NCBI GenBank assembly: GCA_002377585.1
Contig: DFQC01000008.1
Location: forward strand, 1-56,904
Source: Anaerolineales bacterium UBA3499
GTDB lineage: Bacteria; Chloroflexota; Anaerolineae; Anaerolineales; UBA11657
Length of the DNA: 56,904 nucleotides
Direction: 5' to 3'
Below, piece by piece: positions 36,735 to 45,303 of this stretch. The number at the start of each line of letters is the position of its first letter. The first letter of the stretch is position 1. The translations under genes and the position numbers were made by a program. The notes beneath the pieces were generated by a model, which saw only the letters and a program-made list of their open reading frames with translations, was not told the origin of the DNA and ran no database searches.

Positions 36735-38768
36735 ATGAAACAAATCGAGCTGGTGATTAACAACCCATCTGGTTTACATGCCAGACCAGCCAAAGTTTTC
36801 TCCAATCTAGCAAAACAATTCAACTGTAACATTCAGATCACTAATGCAGATAAAAAAGCAAATGCTAAAAGCGTAATATCTGTGCTCACATTGGGAGTTC
36901 ACGCCGGCACATCTGTCACAATCGAAGCTAATGGTGATGACGAGGAGGAAGCGATAACAGCTTTAGAAACGGCAATATCCAGCGGATTGGGAGAAGAATT
37001 AAACACACCAGCAATAGAGTCAATAAACCTTAGCAGCGAAGAATCTGTGCATATGCCAGAAAGAAAAAATAAGCAACATTCTGATTTCCATGGTGTGTCT
37101 GGCGCACCCGGCATAGCTATAGGCAATATCTTTCAATATAGCAAGTCTACTATAGAAGTTTCCAACAGTTTTACTGATACAAATACAGAACTTTCTATAT
37201 TTATGTCGGCTGTTAACCAGGCTACACACGAACTAACTGCATTGCAAGCCAATGTGTCAGACCAATCCACAGACGCAGCAGAAATCATCGACGTGCACCT
37301 AGAGATGCTGGAAGACCCTGAGTTGATTGAGTCAACAAGAGCCAATATTGAGTCTGGTTTAGGTGCAGCGACAGCCTGGCAAAAAAGTTTCACGGATATG
37401 GCATTACTAATATCTGATCTAGATGACGAAACACTATCCGAGCGATCAAAAGACATTAAAGATGTAGGCGACAGAATATTGCGCATACTATCTGGTCATG
37501 AGCCTGAAGATCTATTATTATCAAGAGAAGGACCAATCATTGTGGTAGCAAGAGACTTATCTCCTTCTGATACAATGGCCTTGGATCAAAACAAAGTCGT
37601 TGGATTATGTACAACTGAAGGAGGACCCACTAGCCATACTGCTATACTCGCTCGATCACTCGGCATACCTGCAATTGTAAGTGCCGATATACTAATACTT
37701 GATATTGCTGATGATACCGAAGCTATCATTAACGGAACTACTGGCTCATTAATCTCTAAACCTGATAACAATGCAGTTGCCGAAGCTAAGAAATTAGTCG
37801 CTTTTTATCACCAAAAACATAAAGACAATCTGCTCACAGCACATGAGTCAGCAACCACCAAAGACGGTCACAGAGTGCCCGTATTTGCAAATATTGGCAC
37901 TCCATCAGAAGTCCCAAAAGCCTTACTAGAAGGTGCAGAAGGGATAGGTCTACTACGAACAGAATGGCTGTTTCTAGAGCGATTAACACCACCAAGCGAA
38001 GAAGAACAATTCATTGTTATGCAAGAAATCATGACAATGCTTGCAGGCAAACCATTAGTGATAAGAACCCTTGATATTGGTGGTGACAAGCCTCTACCTT
38101 ACATAGCAATGAAACAGGAGAGTAATCCATTTTTGGGTGAGCGCGGTGTCAGACTTTACATGTCACACCAAGATTTGTTTGCAACCCAAATTAGATCGAT
38201 ATTCAGGGCGGCTAAACAAAATCGAATTCGAGTGATGTTCCCGATGGTTTCCGACCGCAATGAACTACGTAAGATACGAGATATATTTAACGATATACGT
38301 GAGAATATATCGGGCACTAAAGTGGAATTAGGAATAATGATTGAGGTGCCATCTGCTGCAATCATGGCAGAAGCACTTGCTAAAGATGTTGATTTTTTCT
38401 CAATTGGAACTAATGACCTAACTCAATACACACTTGCAGCAGATCGATTAAACCCAACTTTAAATTACCTCGCAGATGCTATACATCCCGCAGTCCTTAA
38501 ATTGATAGATCAAACGGTACGTGCTGCTCATGCCAAGAACAAACATGTATCTCTATGTGGAGAACTCGGTTCGGACATACAAGCTTTGCCTATATTACTG
38601 GGTCTAGGCATAGATGAAATAAGCGTCTCGATCTCAGCCTTAGCCAATGTAAAAGCACTTATTCGTACACTATCTCTGCACGAGTGCAAAAAAATAGCTC
38701 AAGTCGCTTTACAATGTACAACGGCTGCAGAAGTCAGACATAAAATCAAGCAAGTATCCAATAATTGA
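36735..38768 (+). CDS. HPr-Enzyme I fusion phosphotransferase
   Basis: 677 residues. Residues 1-85 are HPr with the active His in NPSGLHARPAKVF; the position that is Ser46 in Gram-positive HPr reads Thr (VLTLG instead of VMSLG). A short linker leads to Enzyme I (about residues 118-677): GVSGAPGIAIGN, active His in GGPTSHTAILARSLGIPA, GLLRTEWLFLER, RTLDIGGDKPLPY, and the PEP-binding C-terminal barrel with GIMIEVPSAA and FSIGTNDLTQYTLAADR. It moves phosphate from phosphoenolpyruvate to its own HPr domain and on to EIIA. With EIIA, EIIB and EIIC beside it, the cell could run a complete PTS from this locus alone. Confidence 0.95.
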   Translation: MKQIELVINNPSGLHARPAKVFSNLAKQFNCNIQITNADKKANAKSVISVLTLGVHAGTSVTIEANGDDEEEAITALETAISSGLGEELNTPAIESINLSSEESVHMPERKNKQHSDFHGVSGAPGIAIGNIFQYSKSTIEVSNSFTDTNTELSIFMSAVNQATHELTALQANVSDQSTDAAEIIDVHLEMLEDPELIESTRANIESGLGAATAWQKSFTDMALLISDLDDETLSERSKDIKDVGDRILRILSGHEPEDLLLSREGPIIVVARDLSPSDTMALDQNKVVGLCTTEGGPTSHTAILARSLGIPAIVSADILILDIADDTEAIINGTTGSLISKPDNNAVAEAKKLVAFYHQKHKDNLLTAHESATTKDGHRVPVFANIGTPSEVPKALLEGAEGIGLLRTEWLFLERLTPPSEEEQFIVMQEIMTMLAGKPLVIRTLDIGGDKPLPYIAMKQESNPFLGERGVRLYMSHQDLFATQIRSIFRAAKQNRIRVMFPMVSDRNELRKIRDIFNDIRENISGTKVELGIMIEVPSAAIMAEALAKDVDFFSIGTNDLTQYTLAADRLNPTLNYLADAIHPAVLKLIDQTVRAAHAKNKHVSLCGELGSDIQALPILLGLGIDEISVSISALANVKALIRTLSLHECKKIAQVALQCTTAAEVRHKIKQVSNN

Positions 38769-38818
38769 CATGTAAGATTGTAAGACAATACAAAATAGTT
38801 TGATATCATCTAAGGACA

Positions 38819-39241
38819 ATGCCTAAACCAAAACTGTCAATCAAGAAAACAAATCCGAACAATAACATAAAACTCCCTTCAGTTGTGAGACGTGCATTGA
38901 CCGGAGTAGCTATAGGTGGATATTTTGGCATTTTCCATAGACCTGTTGACCGCGATCGGGATTTTGTTTATGCGATTGGTGTAGCTTGTGTTATGTCTAT
39001 CCTAATCACAGTTATCCAGAACTGGAACAAACCGTTCGATCTTGCAAGAATCTTAAATGGTTTCATCAAACTCATCATAGTACTAAGCATTTTCTGGGTA
39101 TCGATGGAGTACCGACAAATATTTTATGATAGTACTGGTAAAATCGGAGTGGTAATTTTTATGACATCTATTGGAACATTATTGGGATTAGTATATGGTA
39201 TGAATGAATCCCGTAAATCCAAGCAAAAAACTGATACTTAG
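38819..39241 (+). CDS. Small hypothetical membrane protein
   Basis: 140 residues that I do not recognise. A basic N-terminus (about 25 residues) leads into four hydrophobic segments, roughly at residues 27-42, 48-66, 81-98 and 107-124, and a basic tail, which suggests both ends are cytoplasmic. AAGGA lies unusually close to the ATG. It follows the HPr-EI gene by 50 bp on the same strand and may be in the same transcript. Confidence 0.6.
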   Translation: MPKPKLSIKKTNPNNNIKLPSVVRRALTGVAIGGYFGIFHRPVDRDRDFVYAIGVACVMSILITVIQNWNKPFDLARILNGFIKLIIVLSIFWVSMEYRQIFYDSTGKIGVVIFMTSIGTLLGLVYGMNESRKSKQKTDT

Positions 39242-39266
39242 AAAACGCCTTATTTTATTTGAGACT

Positions 39267-39278
39267 ATATGATCATAT
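39267..39278. promoter_or_regulatory. 12-bp palindrome flanked by direct repeats (possible operator)
   Basis: ATATGATCATAT is a perfect palindrome, flanked by ATTTGAGA at 39257-39264 and 39277-39284, 20 bp apart (about two helical turns). It lies upstream of the small gene starting at 39333. Confidence 0.3.
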
Positions 39279-39320
39279 TTGAGATAAATAATGTATAAAC
39301 AATCCCGATTTAAGTCCAAA

Positions 39321-39326
39321 TATACA
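39321..39326 (+). promoter_or_regulatory. Possible -10 box of a leaderless promoter
   Basis: TATACA, 6 nt (ATTTAA), then the TTG at 39333. Same geometry as the other leaderless starts but with a weaker box and a rarer start codon. Confidence 0.35.
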
Positions 39327-39332
39327 ATTTAA

Positions 39333-39725
39333 TTGCTGGGTATTGGAGCACAATTATATATGCGATATAGGGTTAAAGAGACAAAAAGATTTGAGTACGG
39401 TTATATTGACACATATAAAAGTGCCTACTTAGGTGCAAAGTCCCTAAAAGGCAAAATACTTAAGCATGATCCTGATAATCATCAACTACATCTCCAATTC
39501 GACAAAACATTGCATGGAAAGTATTTAGGTGATAGGAGCCGCTTTGAAATCCAATTCGTTTTAGTATCTACTGAAATCACGGACTGCGAGATACTCGCAT
39601 ACCCTGTGAATCCAATTGGTCAAGAATTAAGATTCGGTGCCCGGAATGGGGTTGTGCCCAAAGTATTGGATGCATTTTACACATCGATGACAAATCAATT
39701 TGAAGCATCAAACACAGACTTATAG
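39333..39725 (+). CDS. Hypothetical protein
   Basis: 130 residues from the TTG at 39333 (a TATACA box 6 nt upstream favours it); an ATG at 39360 would shorten it by nine residues. I do not recognise the family. The protein is soluble-looking, with alternating beta-type stretches (GKILKHDPDNHQLHLQF, RSRFEIQFVLVSTEITDCEILAYPV) and a final helix (VPKVLDAFYTSMTNQFEAS), a pattern that could be a small START/SRPBCC-like or ribosome-associated fold, but that is a guess. The histidine phosphatase gene follows after 12 bp. Confidence 0.6.
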   Translation: MLGIGAQLYMRYRVKETKRFEYGYIDTYKSAYLGAKSLKGKILKHDPDNHQLHLQFDKTLHGKYLGDRSRFEIQFVLVSTEITDCEILAYPVNPIGQELRFGARNGVVPKVLDAFYTSMTNQFEASNTDL

Positions 39726-39737
39726 GTTGTACAGATT

Positions 39738-40349
39738 ATGATAAATATCACATCTGATTGGCGACTGAAAGTACTACTTGTCCGCCATGCGCAGAGTGAG
39801 GCAAATGCAAATCGAATACTCCAAGGTCAAACCGACGGTAAATTGACAGAAAAAGGTATGGCACAAGCACATCTGCTAGCCGAGCACTTCACTAACAAAT
39901 CTATAGACATTATTATATCTAGCGATTTGCATAGAGCACATAAAACAGCGCAAATTGTGGCCAAAAAACAATCGTTAGAAGTAGTAACCACTAAATCTCT
40001 ACGAGAATGGAATGCTGGAGTTTTAGATGGGTTACCAGCAGCCAGTCTAGAGGAAGCAATCACGAAAAGCCAACTACCGTTAAATGAATTCACACCTGAC
40101 GATGGTGAGAGTTTTTCGCAGCTAAGAGAAAGAGCAATCAACTTTCTGGCAACTCTTGAAACACATAAGCAAGGACAGGTCATAATGGTATGTACACATG
40201 GAGATCTTCTCCGTGTGCTAGTTGGCAGCATATTAGAAAAAGATTTAGAGTCATCCATGAGTATAGAATTCGACAATACATCTTATACAACTATAGTACT
40301 TGACAATAATGGCAAGTGGATCGTCGAATCTATAAACCAAGTCCCATAA
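39738..40349 (+). CDS. Histidine phosphatase family protein (phosphoglycerate mutase-like)
   Basis: 203 residues. The catalytic LVRHAQSEANANRILQG motif is at residues 14-30, with ISSDLHRAHKTAQIVA next, a proton-donor region around EWNAGVLDG, and the second catalytic His in VCTHGDLLRVLVG. This is the branch that includes cofactor-independent small-molecule phosphatases such as alpha-ribazole phosphatase and broad-specificity GpmB-like enzymes. Its place between the PTS and the amino-sugar genes suggests a sugar-phosphate substrate, by context only. Confidence 0.85.
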   Translation: MINITSDWRLKVLLVRHAQSEANANRILQGQTDGKLTEKGMAQAHLLAEHFTNKSIDIIISSDLHRAHKTAQIVAKKQSLEVVTTKSLREWNAGVLDGLPAASLEEAITKSQLPLNEFTPDDGESFSQLRERAINFLATLETHKQGQVIMVCTHGDLLRVLVGSILEKDLESSMSIEFDNTSYTTIVLDNNGKWIVESINQVP

Positions 40350-40417
40350 ACATAACTATCGAAAATAATCTAATGGACCATAAAACAACTCTTAATTGCC
40401 CATAAAGGAGGATGATT

Positions 40418-41386
40418 ATGAAACAATTAAACATTGGAGTCATAGGACTTGGGGAAATAGGTCAGGTCCATTGTGAAATGTTGTCGCGCATCGAACGGGC
40501 AAGACTAGTTTGTGTAGCAGATATAGACGAATCAGTTTCATCCGAGACTGCGAAACAATATAAAGCAACATCTTACACGAATTACGAAGATATGTTACTA
40601 CACAACGATTTAGAAGCCGTTGTGGTTGCAGTTCCTGATCACCTACACAAAGATCCTTGCCTTAGTGCTATTACAGCAGGCAAACATGTGTTAGTAGAAA
40701 AACCCATCGCAATGACACTGGAAGAATCAGAAACCATTATTCAAGCAGCTGACAAAGCACAAGTCAAATTGATGGTAGGATTTACTTTACGATTTTTTCC
40801 ACAATACGACCTTGCTAAACAAACAGTGAGCGAAAACGGACTTGGTGACCTAGTAAGTATTTTTGCTCGAAGGACTAATCTTATAACCCAACCCGACCGC
40901 ATAAATGGAAGAACTGGTGTGATGTTTTTTCTCGGTGTGCACGACTTTGATGCAATGCGATGGATAGTCAACAGTGAGCCAGTAAGCATATATTGTGAAT
41001 CTTCAACAAGCGTCGCTAGTAAATATCCAATTGAGAATGAAACTTTTAGTATTATAAAATTCGAAAATGGCGTCATAGGTTGTGCTCATATAGGTTGGTA
41101 TTTGCCTGAAACACACCCTACCGGATTTGATTTTAAACTAGATGTCACAGGAAACAAGGGAATTCTAAATCTAGACATGGTACATCAAGGTGTGGCCGTC
41201 TATGGTCCCAATGGAGGTCAGTATGCATATATGGCTGAACCACTGTTAGCAGAAGATCAGTCTTTTGTAGACGCAGTATTAGACAATACAGATGTTCCTG
41301 TCACTGGACATGATGGCCTAGTAGCTACGAGAATGGTTCTTGCTGCCCTAGAATCAATTGAATCCAAAAGCACAGTAAGGCTATAG
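40418..41386 (+). CDS. Gfo/Idh/MocA family NAD(P)-dependent dehydrogenase
   Basis: 322 residues from the ATG at 40418, chosen over the ATG at 40412 because AAAGGAGG ends 6 nt before it. Rossmann motif GVIGLGEIGQVHCEML, family lysine in VLVEKPIAMTLEE, then the substrate-side GVHDFDAMRWI with the usual His. C-terminal domain sheet is intact. It is followed after 5 bp by the ROK kinase, so it is in the amino-sugar operon. Family members oxidise or reduce sugars, inositols or sugar derivatives; it might replace the missing polyol-phosphate dehydrogenase, but this is inference. Confidence 0.87.
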   Translation: MKQLNIGVIGLGEIGQVHCEMLSRIERARLVCVADIDESVSSETAKQYKATSYTNYEDMLLHNDLEAVVVAVPDHLHKDPCLSAITAGKHVLVEKPIAMTLEESETIIQAADKAQVKLMVGFTLRFFPQYDLAKQTVSENGLGDLVSIFARRTNLITQPDRINGRTGVMFFLGVHDFDAMRWIVNSEPVSIYCESSTSVASKYPIENETFSIIKFENGVIGCAHIGWYLPETHPTGFDFKLDVTGNKGILNLDMVHQGVAVYGPNGGQYAYMAEPLLAEDQSFVDAVLDNTDVPVTGHDGLVATRMVLAALESIESKSTVRL

Positions 41387-41391
41387 TATCT

Positions 41392-42330
41392 GTGAGCATA
41401 GATGTAATAGCAGGAGTGGATATAGGCGGCACTAATATTAGTGTTGGTCTTATAACTAAGACAGGCGAACTGCTTAGGCATAAGGAGTTCCCTACTGAAC
41501 CTGCGCAAGGATTTGAAAGTGCAGTCAATAAAATCGCAAGTCATGTAACTGACTTAATACAGAGTGACAACTACGTATTATTCGGCATTGGCATTGGCTG
41601 TACTGGCAGGCACAACCGTACCGACGGCTCATTGGGAAACGTAGAAACATTTCTACCAGGATGGCAGGGTAAGAATATCACATCCGCATTCCATGACAAA
41701 TTCAATGTGCCTGTGACCCTAGAAAATGATGCCGATGCAGCAGCTATCGGTGAGCACACCTGGGGAATTGGCCAAGGCACGTCAAGATTTCTTCTTGTTA
41801 CTGTGGGAACTGGAATTGGAGTTGGTCTAACAATTGATGGTCAACTATACCGTGGTGCCCAAGGTGCCCACCCTGAAATTGGTCATCATATTATCGATTC
41901 TTCGGAAGGAACTGTATGTTGGTGTGGATCTCAAGGTTGTTGGGAAGGGCTAGCCAGTAGTGGAGCTATGACTAATTGGTGGATTAATAATTACAGTGAC
42001 ACACAAGACGTCAAATCAATGAACGCACGTGAAATATGTAAGGCAGCTGAGATGGGTGACAAGTATGCTATAGAAGCAGTCAATCGCCAAGGATTCTATC
42101 TTGGATTAGGACTATCAAATCTTATGACTTTGTTTGCTCCCGATATGATAGCATTAGGCGGCGGACTAATGCGAAGCTTAGACTTATTTATGGACAACAT
42201 ACAGAAATCTATTGAAATCAACTGCACGCTTGTACCACACCATAATACCAAAGTGTTACCTGCTAGATTTGGTACCGAGGCCGTATTAGTAGGAGCAGCT
42301 AGCACCTTGTTAACAAGTGACATTTGCTGA
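41392..42330 (+). CDS. ROK family sugar kinase
   Basis: 312 residues. ATP-binding GVDIGGTNISVGLI, the catalytic ENDADAAAIGEHTWG, TVGTGIGVGLTIDGQLYRG, and the ROK zinc site EIGHH...CWCGSQGCWEGLAS. No DNA-binding domain, so it is a kinase rather than a NagC-like repressor. GTG start, 5 bp after the previous stop. Lying directly before nanE, it may be N-acetylmannosamine kinase (NanK-like), though ROK enzymes acting on glucose, fructose or GlcNAc share these motifs. Confidence 0.88.
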   Translation: MSIDVIAGVDIGGTNISVGLITKTGELLRHKEFPTEPAQGFESAVNKIASHVTDLIQSDNYVLFGIGIGCTGRHNRTDGSLGNVETFLPGWQGKNITSAFHDKFNVPVTLENDADAAAIGEHTWGIGQGTSRFLLVTVGTGIGVGLTIDGQLYRGAQGAHPEIGHHIIDSSEGTVCWCGSQGCWEGLASSGAMTNWWINNYSDTQDVKSMNAREICKAAEMGDKYAIEAVNRQGFYLGLGLSNLMTLFAPDMIALGGGLMRSLDLFMDNIQKSIEINCTLVPHHNTKVLPARFGTEAVLVGAASTLLTSDIC

Positions 42331-42335
42331 TCCAT

Positions 42336-43049
42336 ATGACTAAAGCTAAAAGATGGGATTCTTTACAGAACTTTGTTAATCAAGTTAATAAACAACTCAT
42401 AGTGTCATGTCAAGCTTTACCCGATGAACCACTGTATGGACCGGAAATAATGAGCAAAATGGCCATAGCTGCAGCTGCGGGAGGAGCCAGGGCAATTAGG
42501 GCCAATACGCCCCGCGATGTATCTGCCATTAAAAAATCAGTCAATTTACCCATTATCGGTTTATACAAGGACAATATAGATAATTACCAAGTCTATATAA
42601 CGCCAACTTTAGATCATGCTAAGCAAATCGCCGAAGCAGGTGCAGATATTATTGCTATTGATGCAACTAATCGTACAAGTCCAGCTGGAGATCTATTATC
42701 ATATATTGATGCTATTCACGTAGAGACTGAGTGTTTAGTGCTCGCTGATGTTTCCACACTTGAAGAAGGACTGCAAGCTGAAAGAGCCGGAGTAGATATG
42801 GTAGCAACCACCTTATCAGGATACACACCTTATAGCAACCAAATGAAAACACCTGATATTGAGCTTGTTAAATCACTATCTTCTCAAGCCCAAATACCTA
42901 TATTAGCAGAAGGTCGATATCAAACCCATACGCAAGTCAACTTAGCACTCGAGAATGGTGCACTTGCTGTGGTAGTAGGAACTGCCATAACACGACCAAA
43001 AGATATCACTAAGGGTTTCGTTGAAGCAATCAATAAAAACAAAGTTTAG
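42336..43049 (+). CDS. nanE: N-acetylmannosamine-6-phosphate 2-epimerase
   Basis: 237 residues from the ATG at 42336 (an in-frame TTG at 42324 overlaps the previous stop). A TIM barrel with NanE hallmarks: LIVSCQALPDEPLYGPEIMSKMAIAAAAGGARAIRAN at the start, LPIIGLYKD, the catalytic Lys region, GADIIAIDATNRTSP, LADVSTLEEGLQAERAGVDMVATTLSGYT and ILAEGRYQT near the end. It interconverts ManNAc-6-phosphate and GlcNAc-6-phosphate, the substrate of NagA encoded 8 kb upstream. No sialate lyase (NanA) is in the window. Confidence 0.93.
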   Translation: MTKAKRWDSLQNFVNQVNKQLIVSCQALPDEPLYGPEIMSKMAIAAAAGGARAIRANTPRDVSAIKKSVNLPIIGLYKDNIDNYQVYITPTLDHAKQIAEAGADIIAIDATNRTSPAGDLLSYIDAIHVETECLVLADVSTLEEGLQAERAGVDMVATTLSGYTPYSNQMKTPDIELVKSLSSQAQIPILAEGRYQTHTQVNLALENGALAVVVGTAITRPKDITKGFVEAINKNKV

Positions 43050-43093
43050 AATGAAGATATCTGTGTTGTTCTTCAATCACTTCCACACATAGC

Positions 43094-44023
43094 ATGATAT
43101 ATACAGTAACCCTTAACCCTGCTATCGACCGTGAATTACAGGTCACCGAACCTGAATTTCATAAAGTCATGCATGCACATTCAACTGAGATGAATTATGG
43201 GGGCAAAGGAATTAATGTATCACGCGGACTAGCTGCAATCGGAGCTAAATCCATAGCATTAGGTTTTGTTGGTGGTTCTACTGGAGAGATGCTAACTCAA
43301 GAAATGAGCAATCTGAATGTTTTGACTGATTTTGTCCGTATTTCTGGCGAGACAAGAACAAACTTCAGTGTAGTTGACAAAAATCGTACTCAATTGATAA
43401 AAGTCAATGAGCCGGGCCCAATAATAGATACCCAAGAATGTCATCAACTTATAACAAAAATACGAAAGCTAGCACAACCTGGTGATTTATGGGCACTGTG
43501 CGGAAGCATACCTCCCAGTATTCCTGCTAGCATCTATGCAGACATAATCCAAGAAATTCAATCTTTAGGTGGAAAAGCCTTGCTGGATACAAGCGGTCCA
43601 GCATTAACACATGGATGTAATCCAAATCTATTCCTGGTCAAACCCAATGCTTCCGAAGCATCTACTCTTACTGGATCAAAAATAGATTCTACAGAAGATG
43701 CTCTGAATACAGCATATGCCATACTCCAAACTGGAGTAAAACATGTAATCATTACTCAAGGTAGAAAAGGGGCTCTATTGTCCAATCAAGTAGGTACATG
43801 GATTGCTGTTGCCCCATCTATAACTAAGCGCAATGATATTGGTGCAGGTGACGCAGTTATGACAGGGATAATCTATGGGCTATCGTGCAATTTGTCATGG
43901 CCTGAGATATTAAGATGGGGAGTAGCATGTGGTACAGCCGCAGCAAGTACAGAAGGCACAACTATAGGATCTTTCACAGTCGCAAAACAAATATTATCCA
44001 ATGTGAAAATTGATACTTGTTGA
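43094..44023 (+). CDS. PfkB-family phosphosugar kinase (1-phosphofructokinase/tagatose-6-P kinase type)
   Basis: 309 residues. MIYTVTLNPAIDRELQV at the N-terminus and NYGGKGINVSRGLAAIGA are typical of the FruK/LacC branch; the catalytic loop is NDIGAGDAVMTGII. Such kinases phosphorylate fructose 1-phosphate, tagatose 6-phosphate or a similar sugar phosphate to the bisphosphate level. Following nanE by 44 bp, it probably is the last enzyme of the sugar operon. Together with a PTS it would feed the imported sugar to aldolase; which sugar is not shown by the sequence. Confidence 0.9.
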   Translation: MIYTVTLNPAIDRELQVTEPEFHKVMHAHSTEMNYGGKGINVSRGLAAIGAKSIALGFVGGSTGEMLTQEMSNLNVLTDFVRISGETRTNFSVVDKNRTQLIKVNEPGPIIDTQECHQLITKIRKLAQPGDLWALCGSIPPSIPASIYADIIQEIQSLGGKALLDTSGPALTHGCNPNLFLVKPNASEASTLTGSKIDSTEDALNTAYAILQTGVKHVIITQGRKGALLSNQVGTWIAVAPSITKRNDIGAGDAVMTGIIYGLSCNLSWPEILRWGVACGTAAASTEGTTIGSFTVAKQILSNVKIDTC

Positions 44024-44055
44024 AATAGTATGATGTTACACTATAGACTTGGTCA

Positions 44056-44061
44056 TATAAT
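44056..44061 (+). promoter_or_regulatory. -10 box for the aminotransferase gene
   Basis: TATAAT, 38 nt upstream of the ATG at 44100, just after the end of the pfkB-type gene. It suggests the aminotransferase has its own transcript. Confidence 0.4.
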
Positions 44062-44099
44062 TACTTTTGCGGAAGAATTTACGAGAACTTACAATTAAT

Positions 44100-45212
44100 A
44101 TGAAATCATTTACTCCACCAACCAGAATACTTATGGGTCCAGGTCCTTCAGTTGTTCACCCAAGAATTCTAGATGCCATGGCTAGACCAACAATAGGACA
44201 TTTAGACCCTGCATTTGTTGACATGATGGATGAAGTTAAAGAAATGCTGAAATATGCATTCAAGACTGAAAATGCACTGACTATGCCTGTCTCCGCTCCT
44301 GGATCAGCTGGCATGGAAACATGCTTTGTAAACCTGGTGGAGCCGGGCGACAAAGTTATTGTTTGTATCAATGGTGTTTTTGGACTACGAATGAAAGAGA
44401 ATGTCACTCGTCTTGGTGGTGAGGCAGTTGTCGTTGAGGATGAATGGGGTACTGCTGTTAGTCCTGAAAAAGTTGAGCAAGCGTTAGTTGAAAACCCTGA
44501 CACTAAAATTGTCGCATTTGTTCATGCAGAAACTTCAACAGGAGCACTCTCTGATGCTAAAACTCTATGTCAGATTGCCAATCAACACGGCTGCATCAAT
44601 ATCGTTGACGCTGTAACTTCATTGGCAGGCTCAGAATTAAGGGTTGATGAATGGGGAATAGATGCCATCTATTCAGGTTCTCAAAAGTGCTTATCAGCAA
44701 TGCCTGGGTTATCTCCCGTTAGTTTTAGCGAAAGAGCAACTGAAAAGTTAACCAATCGAAAGACACCAGTAACAAGTTGGTTTCTAGATCTCAATTTGGT
44801 GATGGGTTATTGGGGTGAAGGCTCAAAGCGAGCATATCATCACACCGCACCAGTCAATACCTTGTATGGTCTGCATGAATCCTTGGTAATGTTATCTGAG
44901 GAAGGAATCGAAAATTCTTGGAGTCGACACCAACAAAACCACATACTCCTTAGGGATGGTCTTAATAATCTAGGAATTAACTATTTAGTCGACGAAGATA
45001 GTAGGCTGCCTCAACTGAATAGTGTACTAATTCCTCAAGATCAAGATGATTTAGGTGTTCGCTCTTCGTTGCTAAAGAACTATAACATTGACATTGGAGC
45101 TGGCCTGGGCCCACTTGAGGGCAAGATATGGAGAATAGGTCTCATGGGCCACTCAAGCCGACGTGAAAATGTAGCCTTGTTATTAGCGGCTTTAGGTAAC
45201 CTAATAAACTAA
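44100..45212 (+). CDS. AGXT-family PLP aminotransferase (alanine/serine-glyoxylate type)
   Basis: 370 residues. TPPTRILMGPGPSVVHPRIL at the start, APGSAGMETCFVNLV, the PLP-phosphate and Asp region NIVDAVTSLAGSELRVDEWGIDAIYSGSQKCLSAMPGLSPV with the Schiff-base Lys at about residue 196, and the C-terminal IWRIGLMGHSSRREN. The family includes alanine-glyoxylate and serine-pyruvate aminotransferases and the purine-pathway ureidoglycine-glyoxylate aminotransferase (PucG); these cannot be told apart here. The ATG at 44100 is chosen by family length over an upstream TTG (44067). It converges on the M24 gene across a strong hairpin. Confidence 0.9.
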   Translation: MKSFTPPTRILMGPGPSVVHPRILDAMARPTIGHLDPAFVDMMDEVKEMLKYAFKTENALTMPVSAPGSAGMETCFVNLVEPGDKVIVCINGVFGLRMKENVTRLGGEAVVVEDEWGTAVSPEKVEQALVENPDTKIVAFVHAETSTGALSDAKTLCQIANQHGCINIVDAVTSLAGSELRVDEWGIDAIYSGSQKCLSAMPGLSPVSFSERATEKLTNRKTPVTSWFLDLNLVMGYWGEGSKRAYHHTAPVNTLYGLHESLVMLSEEGIENSWSRHQQNHILLRDGLNNLGINYLVDEDSRLPQLNSVLIPQDQDDLGVRSSLLKNYNIDIGAGLGPLEGKIWRIGLMGHSSRRENVALLLAALGNLIN

Positions 45213-45217
45213 ACAAA

Positions 45218-45245
45218 AGTACCCATACAAAAGTATGGGTACTTG
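45218..45245. terminator. Bidirectional hairpin terminator
   Basis: AAGTACCCATAC (45218-45229), a 4-nt AAAA loop and GTATGGGTACTT (45234-45245): a perfect 12-bp stem just after the aminotransferase stop. T-rich tracts follow the stem on both strands. It separates the convergent aminotransferase and M24 genes. Confidence 0.85.
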
Positions 45246-45303
45246 TATTCACTAGACCATACACTACCTAATAGCATCTAGAATCCAACTTTTCTACTAG
45301 AAC

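Noticed and set aside
41392..42330. ROK protein as a NagC-type repressor
   Set aside because: It lacks the N-terminal DNA-binding domain and starts directly with the ATP-binding motif.
43094..44023. PfkB kinase as pseudouridine kinase partner of PsuG
   Set aside because: Its N-terminus and the GGKGxNVS block are of the FruK/LacC branch, and it lies in the sugar operon 13 kb from psuG.
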